64,000 nt of DNA from Erinaceus europaeus (taxonomy: Eukaryota > Chordata > Mammalia > Eulipotyphla > Erinaceidae): positions 111,824,353 to 111,888,352 of the forward strand of contig NC_080172.1 in NCBI RefSeq assembly GCF_950295315.1. Reading direction: 5' to 3'. Below, piece after piece: positions 34,273 through 46,435 of the stretch. Position 1 is the first letter of the stretch; the number at the start of each line of letters is the position of its first letter. The notes below the pieces were generated by a model, which saw nothing but the letters and a program-made list of their open reading frames with translations, searched no databases and had not been told where the DNA came from. A program made the position numbers and the translations under genes.

Positions 34273-34590
34273 ATGGCGTTAAAATATCTTCAGTCTTTGA
34301 TATCAATAAATGTCAATGGCCTGAATTCACCTATTAAAAAACACAGAGTAGGAAGATGGATCAGAAAATATAAGCCAACAATATGCTGTCTATAGGAAAC
34401 ACACCTAACTCAACAAGACAAAGACAGACTTAAAGTGAAAGGAAGGAAAACTATCATACAAGCCAATGACCCACAAAAAGGGGCAAGAACAGCTATTCTC
34501 ATATCTGACTTGATAGACTTTAAAATAAATAAGATTAAAAAAGATAGGAATGGACACTAACACTCAAAGTATCAGTCAACCAAGAGGATT
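34273..34590 (+). pseudogene. LINE-1 ORF2 start fragment
   Basis: Starts with the same ATGGCGTTAAAATATCTT as positions 3 and 53056. Endonuclease N-terminal residues follow, with a TAG replacing the Gln of CLQETH (near 34393). It is truncated at about residue 105 by the junction at 34590. Confidence 0.85.
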
Positions 34591-34980
34591 TCACAATATA
34601 TATATACAATGGAATACTATGCAGCTACTAAGAACAATGAACTCAACTTCTCTGACCCATCTTGGTCAGAGCTAGAAGGAATTATGTTTAGTGAGCTAAG
34701 TCAGAAAAATAATGATGAGTATGGGATGATCCCACTCATCAACAGAAGTTGAGAAAGAATATCAGAAATGAAACTAAAGGCAGGATCTCAGTAAATTGAA
34801 AGTAGGGCACCAAAGTAAAAACCATGTGGTGAGTGGGAGGGTGGACATGCAGCTTCCTGGGCCGGTGGGGGGGGTGGGGAGTGAGATGAGACACAATCTT
34901 TTGGTGATGGGAATGGTGATTATGTACACACCTATTAAACTGTAGTCATATAAATCATTAATTAATATGAGATGGGAAAA
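34591..34980 (+). mobile_element. 3' end of a different LINE-1 subfamily
   Basis: 'acaatggaatactatgcagc' and 'gagtatgggatgatcccact' place this at the end of an L1 ORF2 and its 3' UTR, but the wording ('actaagaacaatgaactcaa', G-rich run at 34861-34880, 'attaaactgtagtcatataa') differs from the L1-A group throughout. Confidence 0.75.
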
Positions 34981-34984
34981 ATTG

Positions 34985-35950
34985 ATTGTATGTCTAACAA
35001 AGGAACTTTTCAAAGTTAACCCAATTACCAAATAATGTGATGATAACAGTAACTATCCATTGTCTTTTTGAACCCTGAAACAGCGGGAACCATACATTTC
35101 CACTATAGAGCCTAAACTTCCCCCAGTCCTGTGGTAGGGTGCACTTTCCCTTATGCTTCTCCCAATTCTTATCAAATAAGAGTGCATTTGCTGATTGCAA
35201 CCTAATCAGCGCAACGAGTACTACCCCAGAATGCTTCACTTCATATTGTGTCCAGAAACTTCAGGTGTGGAATGACAACCCTTCAGCCTCAGCACTGGGG
35301 TGAGACCTTTCCTTTCATAGTATTCTCTAATTCCATCCCAGCTAGTTGACTTCCGAACAAAGTCCCAAAACCTAGATATAGACCAGGTTCCAGGAGATAG
35401 AGCATATGTTCACAGGTATCCATAAACTACTGCAAAATATATACCTGAAAGCAGAAGTACACTAGAGTTTGCAGTGAGTAAGTACCCCCCAACACTTCAT
35501 CTCCACTATTCCAACCTTTGGGTCTATGATTCTTTAACAATTTGTTTGGCTTTGTATGTTAACTCTCTTTTCAGCCACCAGGTTCCAGATGCCATCAGGA
35601 TGCCGGCCAGGCTTCCCTGGACTGAAGAGCCCACCAGTGCGCCGTGGAGCTCCACTTCCCCAGAGACTCGCCCCACTAGGGAAAGAGAGAGGCAGACTAG
35701 GAGTATGGATTGACCAGTCAATGCCCATGTTCAGTGGGGAAGCAATTACAGAAGGCAACCTCCCACGTTCTGCAACCCACAACGACCCTGGTTCCATGCT
35801 CCCAGAGGGATAGAGAATGGGAAAGCTATCAGGGGAGGGGTTGGGATATGAAGATTGGGTGGCGAGAATTGTGTGGAGTTGTACCCCCCATCCTATGATT
35901 TTGTTAATGTCTCCTTTCTTAAATAAAAAAAATTAATAAGTAAAAAAAAC
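34985..35950 (+). repeat. Repeat X, longest plus-strand copy (about 0.97 kb)
   Basis: It begins 'caaaggaacttttcaaagtt' and runs through all repeat X landmarks to the tail 'tgtctcctttcttaaataaa' plus an A-rich stretch at 35920-35955. Its 5' half matches 8610-9190 (inverted) and 42320-42560; its 3' half matches 4090-4555. It is the best template here for a consensus. Confidence 0.85.
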
Positions 35951-35956
35951 ATTAAA

Positions 35957-38900
35957 TAATATAGGAATGAACACTAATGAATGCTCAGAGGATCAGTTAA
36001 TCAAGAGGACTTAACAATTATTAACATCTATGCACCCAATGAGAAGCCATCTAAATACATGATGTGTCTACTGAAAGAGCTACAACAATATAGTAACAGC
36101 AACATAGTCATAGTAGGGGACTGCAACACCCCACTCTCTCAACTTGACAGATCATACAGGCATAAAATCAATAAAGATATAAGGGAGCTAAATGAAGAGA
36201 TAGATAAACTAAAACTATTGAACATTTTGAGAGTTATTCATCCCAAGAAACTGGAATACACATTTTCCTCAAGTCCTCATGGGTCATTCTCAAGGACAGA
36301 CAATATGTTAGGCCAAAGACAGCATCATCAAATTCAAGAGCATTGAAATAATCCCAAGCATCATATCAGACCACAGTGTAACTAAAATAACACTTAGCAA
36401 TCAACAAAAGATTAGTAATAGTTTCAAAATGTGGCAGCTCAACAGTACACTTCTTAACAACGTCTGGGTCAAAAAGGAAATAAAGGAAGAAATCAAAATG
36501 TTTCGAGACTTCAATGAAAATGAAGACAAAAGCTATCAAAATATTTGGGACACAGTTAAAGCAGTACTGAGAGGGAAGCTCATAGCTATAGAAGCACACA
36601 TTAGGAAACAAGAAAAAGCACAAATAAACAGCCTGATTGCACATCTTAAATACCTAGAAGAATAAGAACAAAGGAACTGTAAAGCAACCAGAAGGACAGA
36701 AATCACTAAATTTAGGGCAGAAATCAATAACATTAAGAATAAGAAAACCATACAAAAGATCAATGAAAGTAAATGTTGGTTGTTCGAAAGAGTGTACAAT
36801 ATCAACAAACCTTTAGCCAGACTCACAAAACAAAAAAGGGAGAAGACCCAAATAAATTGGATACTAAATGAAAGAGGAAATATCACAACAGACACCGCAG
36901 GAATTCACCATATCATGCGAGGCTTCTATGAACAACTATATGCCACCAAGCTAGAGAACCTGGAAGAAATGGCCGATTTCCTAGATACCTACCAACTTCC
37001 AAAACTAAGTAAAGAGGAAGTGTATAACATGAACAGGCCCAATACAACTAATGAAATTGAAACAGTTATCAAAAATCTCCCCCAAAATAAAAGTCCTGGA
37101 CCAGATGGCTTTACAAATGAATTCTACAAAACCTTCAAATATGCACTAATACCTCTACTTTTAAAAGTCTTCCAGAAGATTGAAGACACTGGATTACTTT
37201 TGTGAAGCCACCATCACTGTGATACCAAAAGCAGACAGGGACACAACCAAAAAAGAAAACTACAGACCAATATCTCTGATGAACATAGATGCTAAAATAT
37301 TGAACAAAATTCTAGCCAACTGGATACAGCAGTATATTAAAAAGATTGTTCATCATGACCAAATGGGTTTTATCCCAGGCATGCAAGGTTGGTTCAATAT
37401 ACATAAATCAATCAATGTGATCCACAACATCAACAAAAGCCAGACAAAAAATCACATGATCATATCAATAGATGCAGAGAAAGCCTTTGACAAAATACGG
37501 CATCCATTTATGATCAAAACACTACAAAAAATGGGAATAGATGAAAAATTTCTGAAGCTAGTGGAATCTAAATATAGCAAACCTACAGCCAACATCATAC
37601 ACAATGGTGAAAAAACTGGAAGCATTTCCACTCAGATCAGGTACTAGACAGGGCTACCCACTGACACCATTACTATTCAACATAGTGTTGGAAGTTCTTG
37701 CCATAGCAATCAGGCAGGTGCAAGGAATTAAAGGGATATAGATTGGAAGAGAAGACGTTAAACTGTCCTTATTTGCAGATGACATGCTATTATACATGGA
37801 AAAACCTAAGGAATCCAGGAAAAAGCTTTCAGAAATAATCAGGCAATGCAGTAAGGTGTCAGTCTACAAAAACAATATTCAAAAGTCAGTGGCATTCCTC
37901 TATGCAAACACTAAGCTAGAAGAAATTGAAATCCAGAAATCAGTTCCTTTTACTATAGCAACTAAAACAATAAAATATCTAGGAGTAAATCTAACCAAAG
38001 AAGTGAAAGACTTGTATACTGAAAATTATGAGTCACTACTCAAAGAAATTGAAAAAGACACAAATAAGTGGAAAGATATTCCATGTTCATGGGTTGGAAG
38101 AGTTAACATCATGAAAATGAGTATATTACCCAGAACCATCTAAAAATTTAATGCTATCCCCATCAAGATCCCAAGTACATTTTTAGGAGACTAGAAAAAA
38201 TTCTGCAAATGTTTATCTGGAACCAGAAAAGACCTAGAATTGCCAAAATAATTTTGAGAAAAAAGAACAGACTTGGAGGCATTACACTCCCAGATTTCAA
38301 ACTGTATAATAGGGCTATTGTCATCAAAACTGCTTGGAACTGGAACATGAATAGACACACTGACCAGTGGAATACAATTGAGAGCCAAGAAGTGAGCCAC
38401 CACACCTATGGTCATCTAATCTTTGACAAAAGTGCCCAGACTATTAAATGGTGAAAGCAGAGTCTCTTCAACAAATGGTGTTGGAAACAATGGGTTGAAA
38501 CATGCAGAAGAATGAAACTGAATCACTGTACTTCACCAAATACAAAAGTAAATTCCAAGTGGATCAAGGACTTAGATGTTAGACCACAAACTATCGGATA
38601 CTTAGAGGAAAATATTGGCAGAACTCTTTTCCGCATACATTTTAAAGACATTTTCAATGAAATGCATCCAATGACAAAGAAGAATAAGGCAAGTATAAAC
38701 CTATGGGACTACATCAAATTAAAAAGCTGCTTCACAACAAAATAAATCACTACCCAAACCAAGAGACCCCTCAAAGAATGGGAGAACATCTTTACATGCC
38801 ATACATCAGATAAGAGTTTAATAAACAACATACATAAAGAGCTTGCCAGACTCAACAGCAAGACAACAAATAACCCCATCCAAAAATGGGGTGAGTACTT

Positions 38901-39733
38901 GGACAGAATATTCACCACAGAAGAGACCCAAAAGGCCCAGAAATACATGAAAAAATGCTCCATTTCTCTGATTGTCAGAGAAATGCAAATAAAGACAACA
39001 ATGAGATACCACTTCACTCCTGTGAGAATGTCATACATCAGAAAAGGTAACAGCAGCAAATGCTGGAGAGGGTGTGGGGTCAAAGGAACCATCCTACATT
39101 GCTGGAGGGAATGTGAATTGGTCCAAAATCTGTGGAGAACAGACTGGAGAACACTCAGAAGGCTAGAAATGGACCTACCCTATGACCTTGCAATTTCTCT
39201 CCTGGGGATATATCCTAAGGAACCCAACACACCCATCCAAAAAGATATGTGTTCACATATGTTCTTGGCAGCACAATTTGTAATAGCCCAAACCTGGAAG
39301 CAACCCAGGTGTCCAACAACAGATGAGTAGCTGAGGAAGTTGTGGTCTATATACACAATGGAATACTACTCAGCTGTAAAATGGTGACTTCACCATTTTC
39401 AGCCAAGATGGAGCTTAAAAAATTCATGTTATGTGAAATAAGTCAGAAACAGAAGGATGAATATGGGATGATCTCACTCTCAGGCAGAAGTTGAAAAACA
39501 AGATCAGAAACGAAAACACAAGCAGAACCTGAAATGTAACTGGCATATCGCACCAAAGTAAAAGACTCTGGGGTGGGTGGGTGGGGAGAATACAGGTCCA
39601 TGAAAGATTATAAATGACATAGTAGGGGTTGTATTGTTAGATGGGAAACAGGAGAATGTTATCCATGTATATACTATTATATTTGCTGTTGAATGTAAAA
39701 CATTAATTCCCCAATAAAGAAATAAATAAAAAA
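35957..39733 (+). mobile_element. LINE-1 (L1-D), 5'-truncated, complete 3' end
   Basis: Begins at the ORF2 position matching base ~275 of L1-A and ends 'aacattaattccccaataaa' plus an AAATAAATAAAAAA tail. It starts directly after the repeat X A-rich tail. Confidence 0.92.
35981..39493 (+). pseudogene. LINE-1 ORF2, 5'-truncated and multiply frameshifted
   Basis: Endonuclease remnants ([11 protein letters not shown] near 36115), then the reverse transcriptase: [14 protein letters not shown] near 37090, [12 protein letters not shown] near 37470, [14 protein letters not shown] near 37640 and [10 protein letters not shown] near 37775. The C-terminal [15 protein letters not shown] is near 39070. 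Frame breaks are visible near 36320, 36663, 37200, 37640, 38140, 38452, 38745 and 39328. Compared with L1-A it is older. 'atgcactaatac' near 37142 is shared with L1-E, marking the same subfamily. Confidence 0.9.
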
Positions 39734-42310
39734 GCTTCAAAGATGCACTAATATCTCTACTTTTAAAATTCTTCCAGAAGATTGAAGACACTGAAATACT
39801 CCCTGCCAGCTTCTGTGAAGCCAACATGACTCTGATACCAAAATTAGACAGGGACACAACCAAAAAAGAAAACTACAGACCAATATCTCTGATGAACAAA
39901 AATGTGAAAATATTGAACAAAATTCTAGCCAACAGGGTACAGCAGCATATTAAAAAGATTGTTCATCCCGACCAAGTGGGGCTTATCCCAGACATGCAAT
40001 GTTGGTTTAATATATGTAAATCAATCAATGTGATACACAACATCAACAAAAGCCAGACCAAAAAACACATGGTCATATCAATAGATGCAGAGAAAGCCTT
40101 TGACAAAATACAACATCCCTTTATGACCAAAACACTACAAAAAATGGTAACAGATGGAAAATTTATGAAGAGAGTGAAGTCTATACATAGCAAAACTACA
40201 GCCAACATCATACTCAATGTGAAAAACTGTAAGCATTTCTATTCAGATCAGGTATTAGACAGGGCTGCCCACTATCACCATTACTATTCAACATAGTGTT
40301 GGAAGTTCTTGCCATAGCAATCAGGCAGGAGCAAGGATTTAAAGGCATATAGATTGCAATAGAAGAAGTCAAACTCTCCTTATTTGCAGATGACATGATA
40401 GTATACACATAAAAACCTAAGGAATTCAGTAAGAAACATTTGGAAATCATCAGGCAATACAGTAAGATATCAGACTACAAAATTAACATTCAAAAGTCAG
40501 TGGCATTCCTCTATGCAAACACTAAGCTAGAAGAAATTGAAATCCAGAAATCAGTCCCTTTTACTATAGCAACTAAAACAATAAGATATCTAGAAGTATA
40601 CTTAACCAAAGAAGTGAAAGACTTGTATACTGAAAATTATGAGTCACTACTCAAGGAAATGGAAAAAGACACAAAGAAGTGGAAAGATATTCCATGTTCA
40701 TGGGTTGGAAGAGTTAACATCATGAAAATGAGTATATTACCCAGAGCCATCTACAAATTTAATGCTATCCCCATCAAGATTCCAAGCACATTTTTAGGAG
40801 ACTAGAACAATTCTACAAATGTTTATCTGGAACCAGAAAAGACCTAGAATTTCCAAAACAGTCTTGAGAAAAAAAGAATAGAAGCAGAGGCATCACACTC
40901 CCAGATTTCAAATTGTATTATAGGGCCATTGTCATCAAAACTGCTTGGTACTGGACCATGAATAGACACACTTACCTGTGGAATAGAATTGAGAGCCCAG
41001 ACATGAGCCCCCACACCTATGGACATCTAATCTTTGACAAAGAGGCTCAGACTATTAAATGGTAAAAGCAGAGTCTCTTCAACAAATGGTGTTGCAAACA
41101 ATGGGTTGAAACATGCAAAGGAATGAAACTGAAACACTGTATTTCACCAAATACAAAAGCAAATTCCAAGTGGATCAAGGACTTGGATGTTAGCCGAGAA
41201 ACTATCAGATACTTTGAGGAAAATATTGGCAGAACTCTTTTCTGCATATACTTTAAAGACATCTTCAGTGAAACGAATACAATTACAAAGAAGACTAAGG
41301 CATGTATAAACCTATGGGACTACATAAAATTAAAAAGCTGCTTCACAGCAAAAGAAACCACTACCCAAACCAAGAGACCCTTCACAGAATGGGAGAAGAT
41401 CTTTACATGACATACATTAGACAAGATACTAATAACCAACATATATAAAGAGTTTTCCAAACTCAACAACAAGACAACATATAACTCCATCCAAAAATGC
41501 GGTGAGAACATGGAAAGAATATTCACCACAGAAGTGATCCAAAAGGCCGAGAAACACATGAAAAAATGCTCCATTTCTCTAATTGTGAGAGAAATGCAAA
41601 TAAAGACAACAATGAGATACCACTTCACTCCTGTGAGAATGTCATACATCAGAAAAGTTGGAGAGGGTGTGGGGTCAAAGGAATCATCCTACAGTGCTGG
41701 TGGTAACGTAAATTGGGCCAGCCTCTGTGGAGAACAGTCCGGAGAACTCTCAGAAGGCTAGGATCCTGCAATTCCTCTCCAGGGGATATATCCTAAGGAA
41801 CCCAACACACCCATCCAAAAAGATCTGTGGACACATATGTTCTTAGCGGCACAATTTGTAATAGCCAAAACATGGAAGCAACCCAGGTGTCCAACAACAG
41901 ATGAGTGGCTGAGCAAGTTGTGGTATATATACACAATGGAATACTACTCAGCTGCAAAAAGTGGTGACTTCACCATTTTCAGCCGATCTTGGATGGACCT
42001 TGAAAAACTTATGTTAAATGAAATAAGTCAGAAACAGAAGGATGGATATGGGCTGATCTCACTCTCAGGCAGAACTCGAAAAACAAGATCAGAAACAAAA
42101 ACACAAGTAGAACCTGAAATATAATTGGCATATCACACCAAAGAAAAAGACTCTGTGTTGTGTGGGTGGGGAGAATACAGGTCCAAGAAGAATGACAGAG
42201 GACCTAGTGGGGGTTGTATTTTTAAATGGGAAACTGAGGAATGTTATGCATGTACAATCTATTGTACTTACTGTTGAATGTAAAACACGAAATCCCCAAT
42301 AAAAAACCAT
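39734..42310 (+). mobile_element. LINE-1 (L1-E), 5'-truncated, inserted at the tail of L1-D
   Basis: Starts in mid reverse transcriptase ('gcttcaaagatgcactaata') exactly where the L1-D A-tail ends, and runs to 'cgaaatccccaataaaaaac'. ORF2 pieces include [12 protein letters not shown] near 40080, FADDMIVYT near 40388 (then a stop) and the C-terminal region to 42080. Frame breaks lie near 40240, 40410, 40805, 41060, 41410 and 41650. Confidence 0.9.
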
Positions 42311-43065
42311 AAAAAATAGCATAGCATACAACAATCACATATTAATCAATGCAATGAGTGCCACCTCAACATGCTTCACTGCAGACTGTGTTCAGAGACT
42401 TGAGGTGTGTGATGACAACCCTTCAGCTTCATTACTCAGGTGAGACCTTTCCTTTCATAGTATTCTCTAATTCCAGTCCAGGTGGTTCACTTTCTAACAA
42501 AGCTGCAAAACCTAGATATAGATGAGGCCCTGTGAGATATAGCATATGTTCACATGTATCCATAAACTAGGGAAAAATATATACCTGAAAGAAAAAGTAC
42601 ACAATAGTCTGCAGGGAGTACCCCCCAACACTTAATGTACACTATTCCAGCCTTTAGGTCCATAATTGTTCAACATTTGTTTGGCTTTGTTTGTCAACTC
42701 ACTTTTAAGCCACCAGGTTCCAGATGCCAGACTTCCTTGTACAGAGGACCCCAACAATGTTTCTCTGGGGTGCTCTGCTTCCCCAGAGACCCAGCATACT
42801 AGGGAAAGGGAGAGGCAGGTTGGGAGTATGGACAGACCAGTCAAAGCCCTTGTTCACCAGAGAAGCAAATACAGAAGCCAGACCTTCCACCTTCTGCAAC
42901 CCACAATGACCTTGGGTCCATACTCCCAAAGGGATAAAGAATGGGATAGCTATCAGGGGAGGGGATGGGATATAGATATCTGGTGGTGGGAATTGTGTGT
43001 GGAGTTGTACCCCTCCTATCATAGGGTCTTGTTAATGTCTCCCTTTTTCAATAAATAAATACACA
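42311..43065 (+). repeat. Repeat X, plus orientation, following L1-E
   Basis: 'caatgagtgccacctcaaca' and 'gtgaggtgtgtgatgacaac'-like words, then the core ('gggaaagggagaggcaggtt', 'cagaccttccaccttctgca', 'atctggtggtgggaattgtg') and a tail 'caataaataaatacacaaca'. It starts directly after the L1-E poly(A) region. Confidence 0.85.
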
Positions 43066-43880
43066 ACAAAAAGAAAACCATACAAATGATCAACAAAAGT
43101 AAATGTATGTTCTTTGAAAGAGTGAATAAAATCGACAAACCTTTGGCCAGACTCAGAAAACAAAAAAGGGAAAGACCCAAATAAATCAGATCATAAATGA
43201 AAGAGGAGATATCACAACATACAACGAAGAAATTCACCATATCATGCAAGGCTTCTATGAACAACTGGTAGCCACCAAGCTAGAGGACCTGGAAGAAATG
43301 GACGATTTCCTAGATACCTACCAATTTCCAAACCTAAGTAAAGAGGAAGAAGATAACAAGAAAAAGCCCATTACAGCTAATAAAATAGAAACAGCTACCA
43401 AAAATCTCCCCAAAAATAAAAGTCCTGGACCAGATGGTTTTACAAATGAATTCTACAAAACCTTCAAAGACAAACTAATATCTCTACTTTTAAAAGCTTT
43501 CCAGAAGACTGAAGACACTGGAATACTCTCTTACAGCTTCTATGAAGTCAGCATCACTCTGATACCAAAAGCAGATAGGGACACAACCAAACAAGAAAAC
43601 TACAGACCAATATCTCTGATGAACATAGATGCTAAAATATTGAACAAAATTCTAGCCAACAGGATACAGCAGTATATTAAAAAGATTGTTCATCATGACC
43701 AAGTGGTTCTTATCCCAGGCATGCAAGTTTGGTATAATATATGTAAATCAATCAATGTTTTCTACCACATCAACAAAAGCAAGACCAAAAAACCACATGG
43801 TCACCTCAATAGATGCAGAGAATGCCTTTGAGGAAATACAACATCGCTTTATGATCAAAAAACTACAAAAAATGGGAATA
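43066..43880 (+). mobile_element. LINE-1 ORF2 fragment (L1-F), truncated at both ends
   Basis: Covers the ORF2 section equivalent to L1-A 1055-1865, with [20 protein letters not shown] near 43297, [16 protein letters not shown] near 43415 and [20 protein letters not shown] near 43605. A frameshift lies near 43795 in the IDAEKAF region. L1 homology stops near 43880 at 'aaaaaatgggaataacatct'. It starts at the repeat X tail. Confidence 0.88.
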
Positions 43881-43889
43881 ACATCTGTA

Positions 43890-44290
43890 CTAAGCCAAGT
43901 GCACCACCATCTGGCCCCTTCTGCTTTATATTTTAATGCATTTTCAGACACCAAGTTGAAAATGCTACCATGATGTCAACATGACTTCCCTGGGCAGACG
44001 ACCTTATCAGTGTGTCCTAGAACTCCACCTCCCTGGAGCCTTGCCCCACTAGGGAAAGATAGATACAGGCTGGATATATGGATTGACTTCCCAATGCCCA
44101 TGTCCACTGGAGATGAACTTACACAAGTCAGACCTTCCACCTTCTACAGTTTATATTATCATTGTCCACATAACCAGAGGGATCAAGAAGAAAACTTCCA
44201 ATGACGGGGTTGGGATATGGAAACCTGGTGGTGGGAACTGTGTGGAAGGGTAACCTTCTGAGACTACATTCTTGGCAATCATTAAATCAT
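43890..44290 (+). repeat. Diverged repeat X copy
   Basis: 'gacttccctgggcagacgac', 'ccccactagggaaagataga', 'cagaccttccaccttctaca' and 'gatatggaaacctggtggtg' follow repeat X order but with many changes; the tail is weak. Related to the minus copies at 57.2 and 61.2 kb. Confidence 0.65.
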
Positions 44291-44840
44291 TTATAAAACA
44301 GAAAATATATTTAATAGTAAGCTGACAAGTGTTTGCTTGTGTTTATTTTATTGTGAGAAAGCATTCCTGGGTTGGGGAAAACAGCATAATGGTAATGAAA
44401 GAGTTCTTTATGACATAGGTTACAAGGTCCTAGGTTTTGCAACATAATCACATCCTACTAATCCTGCAAGCCACAGTCATGGGTTCAAGACACATAATGC
44501 CTACATGTCGCTTTTCTCTACACACGTTTTCTGGGCAGCTCCAGGAGATGACAGTGAACTTCAGTGTGTCCTGTGATGATCAGACTCCCAGGCTACAAAG
44601 AACCAACCCTTGGCTCCAGAGACACAGATGCAGAGTGGTGTGTGCAAGGGGAGCTGGCTGCTCCTCTTACTCTGAGGCTCTTTCACCCAGCCTGGAGCTG
44701 CCCTGGATGATGACTCTTCTGTCCTGGGACAGAGTCTTCCTGATCAGAAACACAGTAACTCAACTGATTTTTTTTTTTTTAGAAAATTAAAAATTTCCCT
44801 TGTGTGTCAATTTTTTTCTCTGTTTCTAATAGTTCTTTAT
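44291..44840. other. Mixed unrecognised DNA with a SINE-like piece
   Basis: A decayed short SINE is likely at 44360-44460 ('aaaacagcataatggtaatg'). The more GC-rich 44480-44760 is open for 117 codons on plus, but shows no known domain and no splice context. Confidence 0.35.
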
Positions 44841-44844
44841 TAAA

Positions 44845-45055
44845 ATTTATTTAATGGGGAATTAATGTTTTATATTGGGCAGTAAATATGATAGTTTGTA
44901 CATGCATAACATTTCTCAGTTTTCCATATAAGAATGCAAGCCCCACATGGTCCTCTGTCATCCTTCTTGGACCTGTATTCTCGTCCCACCCACCCCAGAG
45001 TATTTTACTGTTGTGAAATACTACAATTCCATCATCTGGATTCTATTACAAACCC
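44845..45055 (-). mobile_element. LINE-1 3' UTR fragment, minus orientation
   Basis: The plus strand reads the reverse of the L1 3' end: 'ggggaattaatgttttatat', 'tttgtacatgcataacattt', 'ggtcctctgtcatccttctt'. Only about 200 bp are present. Confidence 0.85.
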
Positions 45056-45079
45056 TGCTTCAGAATTAAGCCGATATTT

Positions 45080-45194
45080 TAGAGGGGAAGGAAATTGCAG
45101 AAGCCAGACCTTCCGCCTTCTGTGCCCCATAATGACCTTGGGTCCATACTTCCAGAGGAATAAAGAATAGACAAGCTATCAGAGGAATGGATAG
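45080..45194 (+). repeat. Repeat X, left part, split by an endogenous retrovirus
   Basis: 'ttgcagaagccagaccttcc' to 'gctatcagaggaatggatag' is repeat X up to the retroviral insertion. The remainder resumes after the retrovirus at 50050 ('ggatagcatacagttttctg') to 50150. GGATAG is present on both sides. Confidence 0.85.
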
Positions 45195-45550
45195 TGCCCC
45201 AGCCAGCGGGGTGGTTAACAGGGGCTAGGAACCTAAGGACCTGGAATGACAGGGACAGGAGACACAAAAGAACGACAGCAAGACAGGTTTCTGATCAAGC
45301 TGCCAAATTTTATTGTGTTCACAGGCATTTTAAGGCTTCGTGGAAGGGGGAGCATAGGGGGAAGGGGGAGGCAGAGATCGCAGTGGAGGGTCCCTTGTTA
45401 AACTATAACTATATGGTATGTCACTATAACTATATGGTATGTCACTTAGTTTCTGGCAAACATCCTTCCTATGGGAATTAGAAACTTATATCGAGGGCTT
45501 CTGTTGTTTCAAGGCTTAGCTTCTATCAAGCAGAGAAATGGCTTCTGGCA
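45195..45550 (-). repeat. 3' LTR of the endogenous retrovirus
   Basis: 356 bp, TG...CA ends, near-identical to 49703-50049. The main difference is an extra copy of a short unit ('actatatggtatgtc') near 45410-45440, and 'gttgtaactatttctgttaa' is present only in the other LTR. Such high similarity implies a fairly recent insertion. Confidence 0.92.
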
Positions 45551-45565
45551 TCTCCTCCTTTCGTT
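45551..45565 (-). other. Polypurine tract of the endogenous retrovirus
   Basis: Immediately upstream of the 3' LTR on the minus strand is a purine run ('aaaggaggaga', directly followed by the LTR TG), the expected primer for plus-strand synthesis. Confidence 0.8.
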
Positions 45566-45940
45566 ATAATTTAACTGAGGCATGCTATTGAAGCTGAGGG
45601 GCAGAGAACTTAACAGCAGGTTTGGTGGGCATAACCAGAGGGGAGGAGTATTGACCTGATTCCTCCCGAGGGGTGAATGTAAAAACAATATTCCCGCATC
45701 TTATAAGGCTCTCGGTGTCTTTTTTGGGTAGGGGAGGGAGACCCATGATTTCTAGGGTGCAGACAACTTCAAAGCAGAAGTTTTTTGTTGCTGACACCAA
45801 CCTCCATACAAATCAGGTTTGCTTCATGGGGGACTCTGAGGCAGACTCTAAGGTCCTCCCCCTTCAGTGCTTTGCCTTACACCCCTTACTGGTGTTCTTA
45901 CCCTGCCAAGGTTGGATGCCTCAATGCATAATTCTGAGTT

Positions 45941-46435
45941 TTATGCCATCCGAAAAGGGGGTCTGTCATCCTCAGGTTCAGCCAGGCCTCTGTCAGCCAA
46001 ATCAAGTCTGTGATAATGTATTTGCAAAGGTTTTGATGCCAAGGAGTCAATCTGCCATTTTATAAAATCAGTAATCTTACTGAAAATAAAGGGTCTTAAG
46101 GTAATCATTAACAAAAGACTAATCAAGGGGCTCTGTAGTGACTCAAGACTATTTGTGGTGGAGTCTATAACCTGTTGTAATTTGTCAGAAAATTCATGGG
46201 AGGAATATATAGAGTGTCCTAGCATGCCACCAGCAAGTCTAAGGGAAGCAGTCAGTGGATGTGATGTCCAGGGGAAGAGACACAGCACGTCTGGTCTTCT
46301 GGTGGTCCTCAGTGCCATCTGATGAAATTTTTCTTCTTCATAGAGGGTCAGCTGTGGAACAAGCAAAAATAGGAGGCAAAGATCAGGTAGAAAAGAATTG
46401 ACATGAAAATATAGGATGGTGTTGTACCAAAACAC
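45941..46435 (-). pseudogene. Retroviral envelope (transmembrane subunit) C-terminal remnant
   Basis: An open frame of 164 codons on the minus strand, upstream of the 3' LTR. Its C-terminal half shows a hydrophobic stretch of about 20 residues rich in Leu, Ile and Met, then a charged tail: the layout of a retroviral transmembrane subunit and its cytoplasmic tail. Its position, just before the polypurine tract, is that of env. No fusion peptide, disulphide motif or surface subunit is visible, and the N-terminal part runs into the internal inverted repeat. It cannot give a working envelope. The call rests on position and layout. Confidence 0.55.

Larger units (their letters stand above)
32561..34590 (+). 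mobile_element. LINE-1 (L1-B): 5' UTR, ORF1 and start of ORF2
   Basis: The 5' UTR (32561-33242) matches the full-length L1 at 51.4-52.0 kb, then ORF1 and the first ~315 bp of ORF2. Homology to the young L1 stops near 34590 in 'cacaatatatatatacaatg'. From there a different L1 3' end follows. The first ~110 bp of the 5' UTR are missing compared with 51270. Confidence 0.85.
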
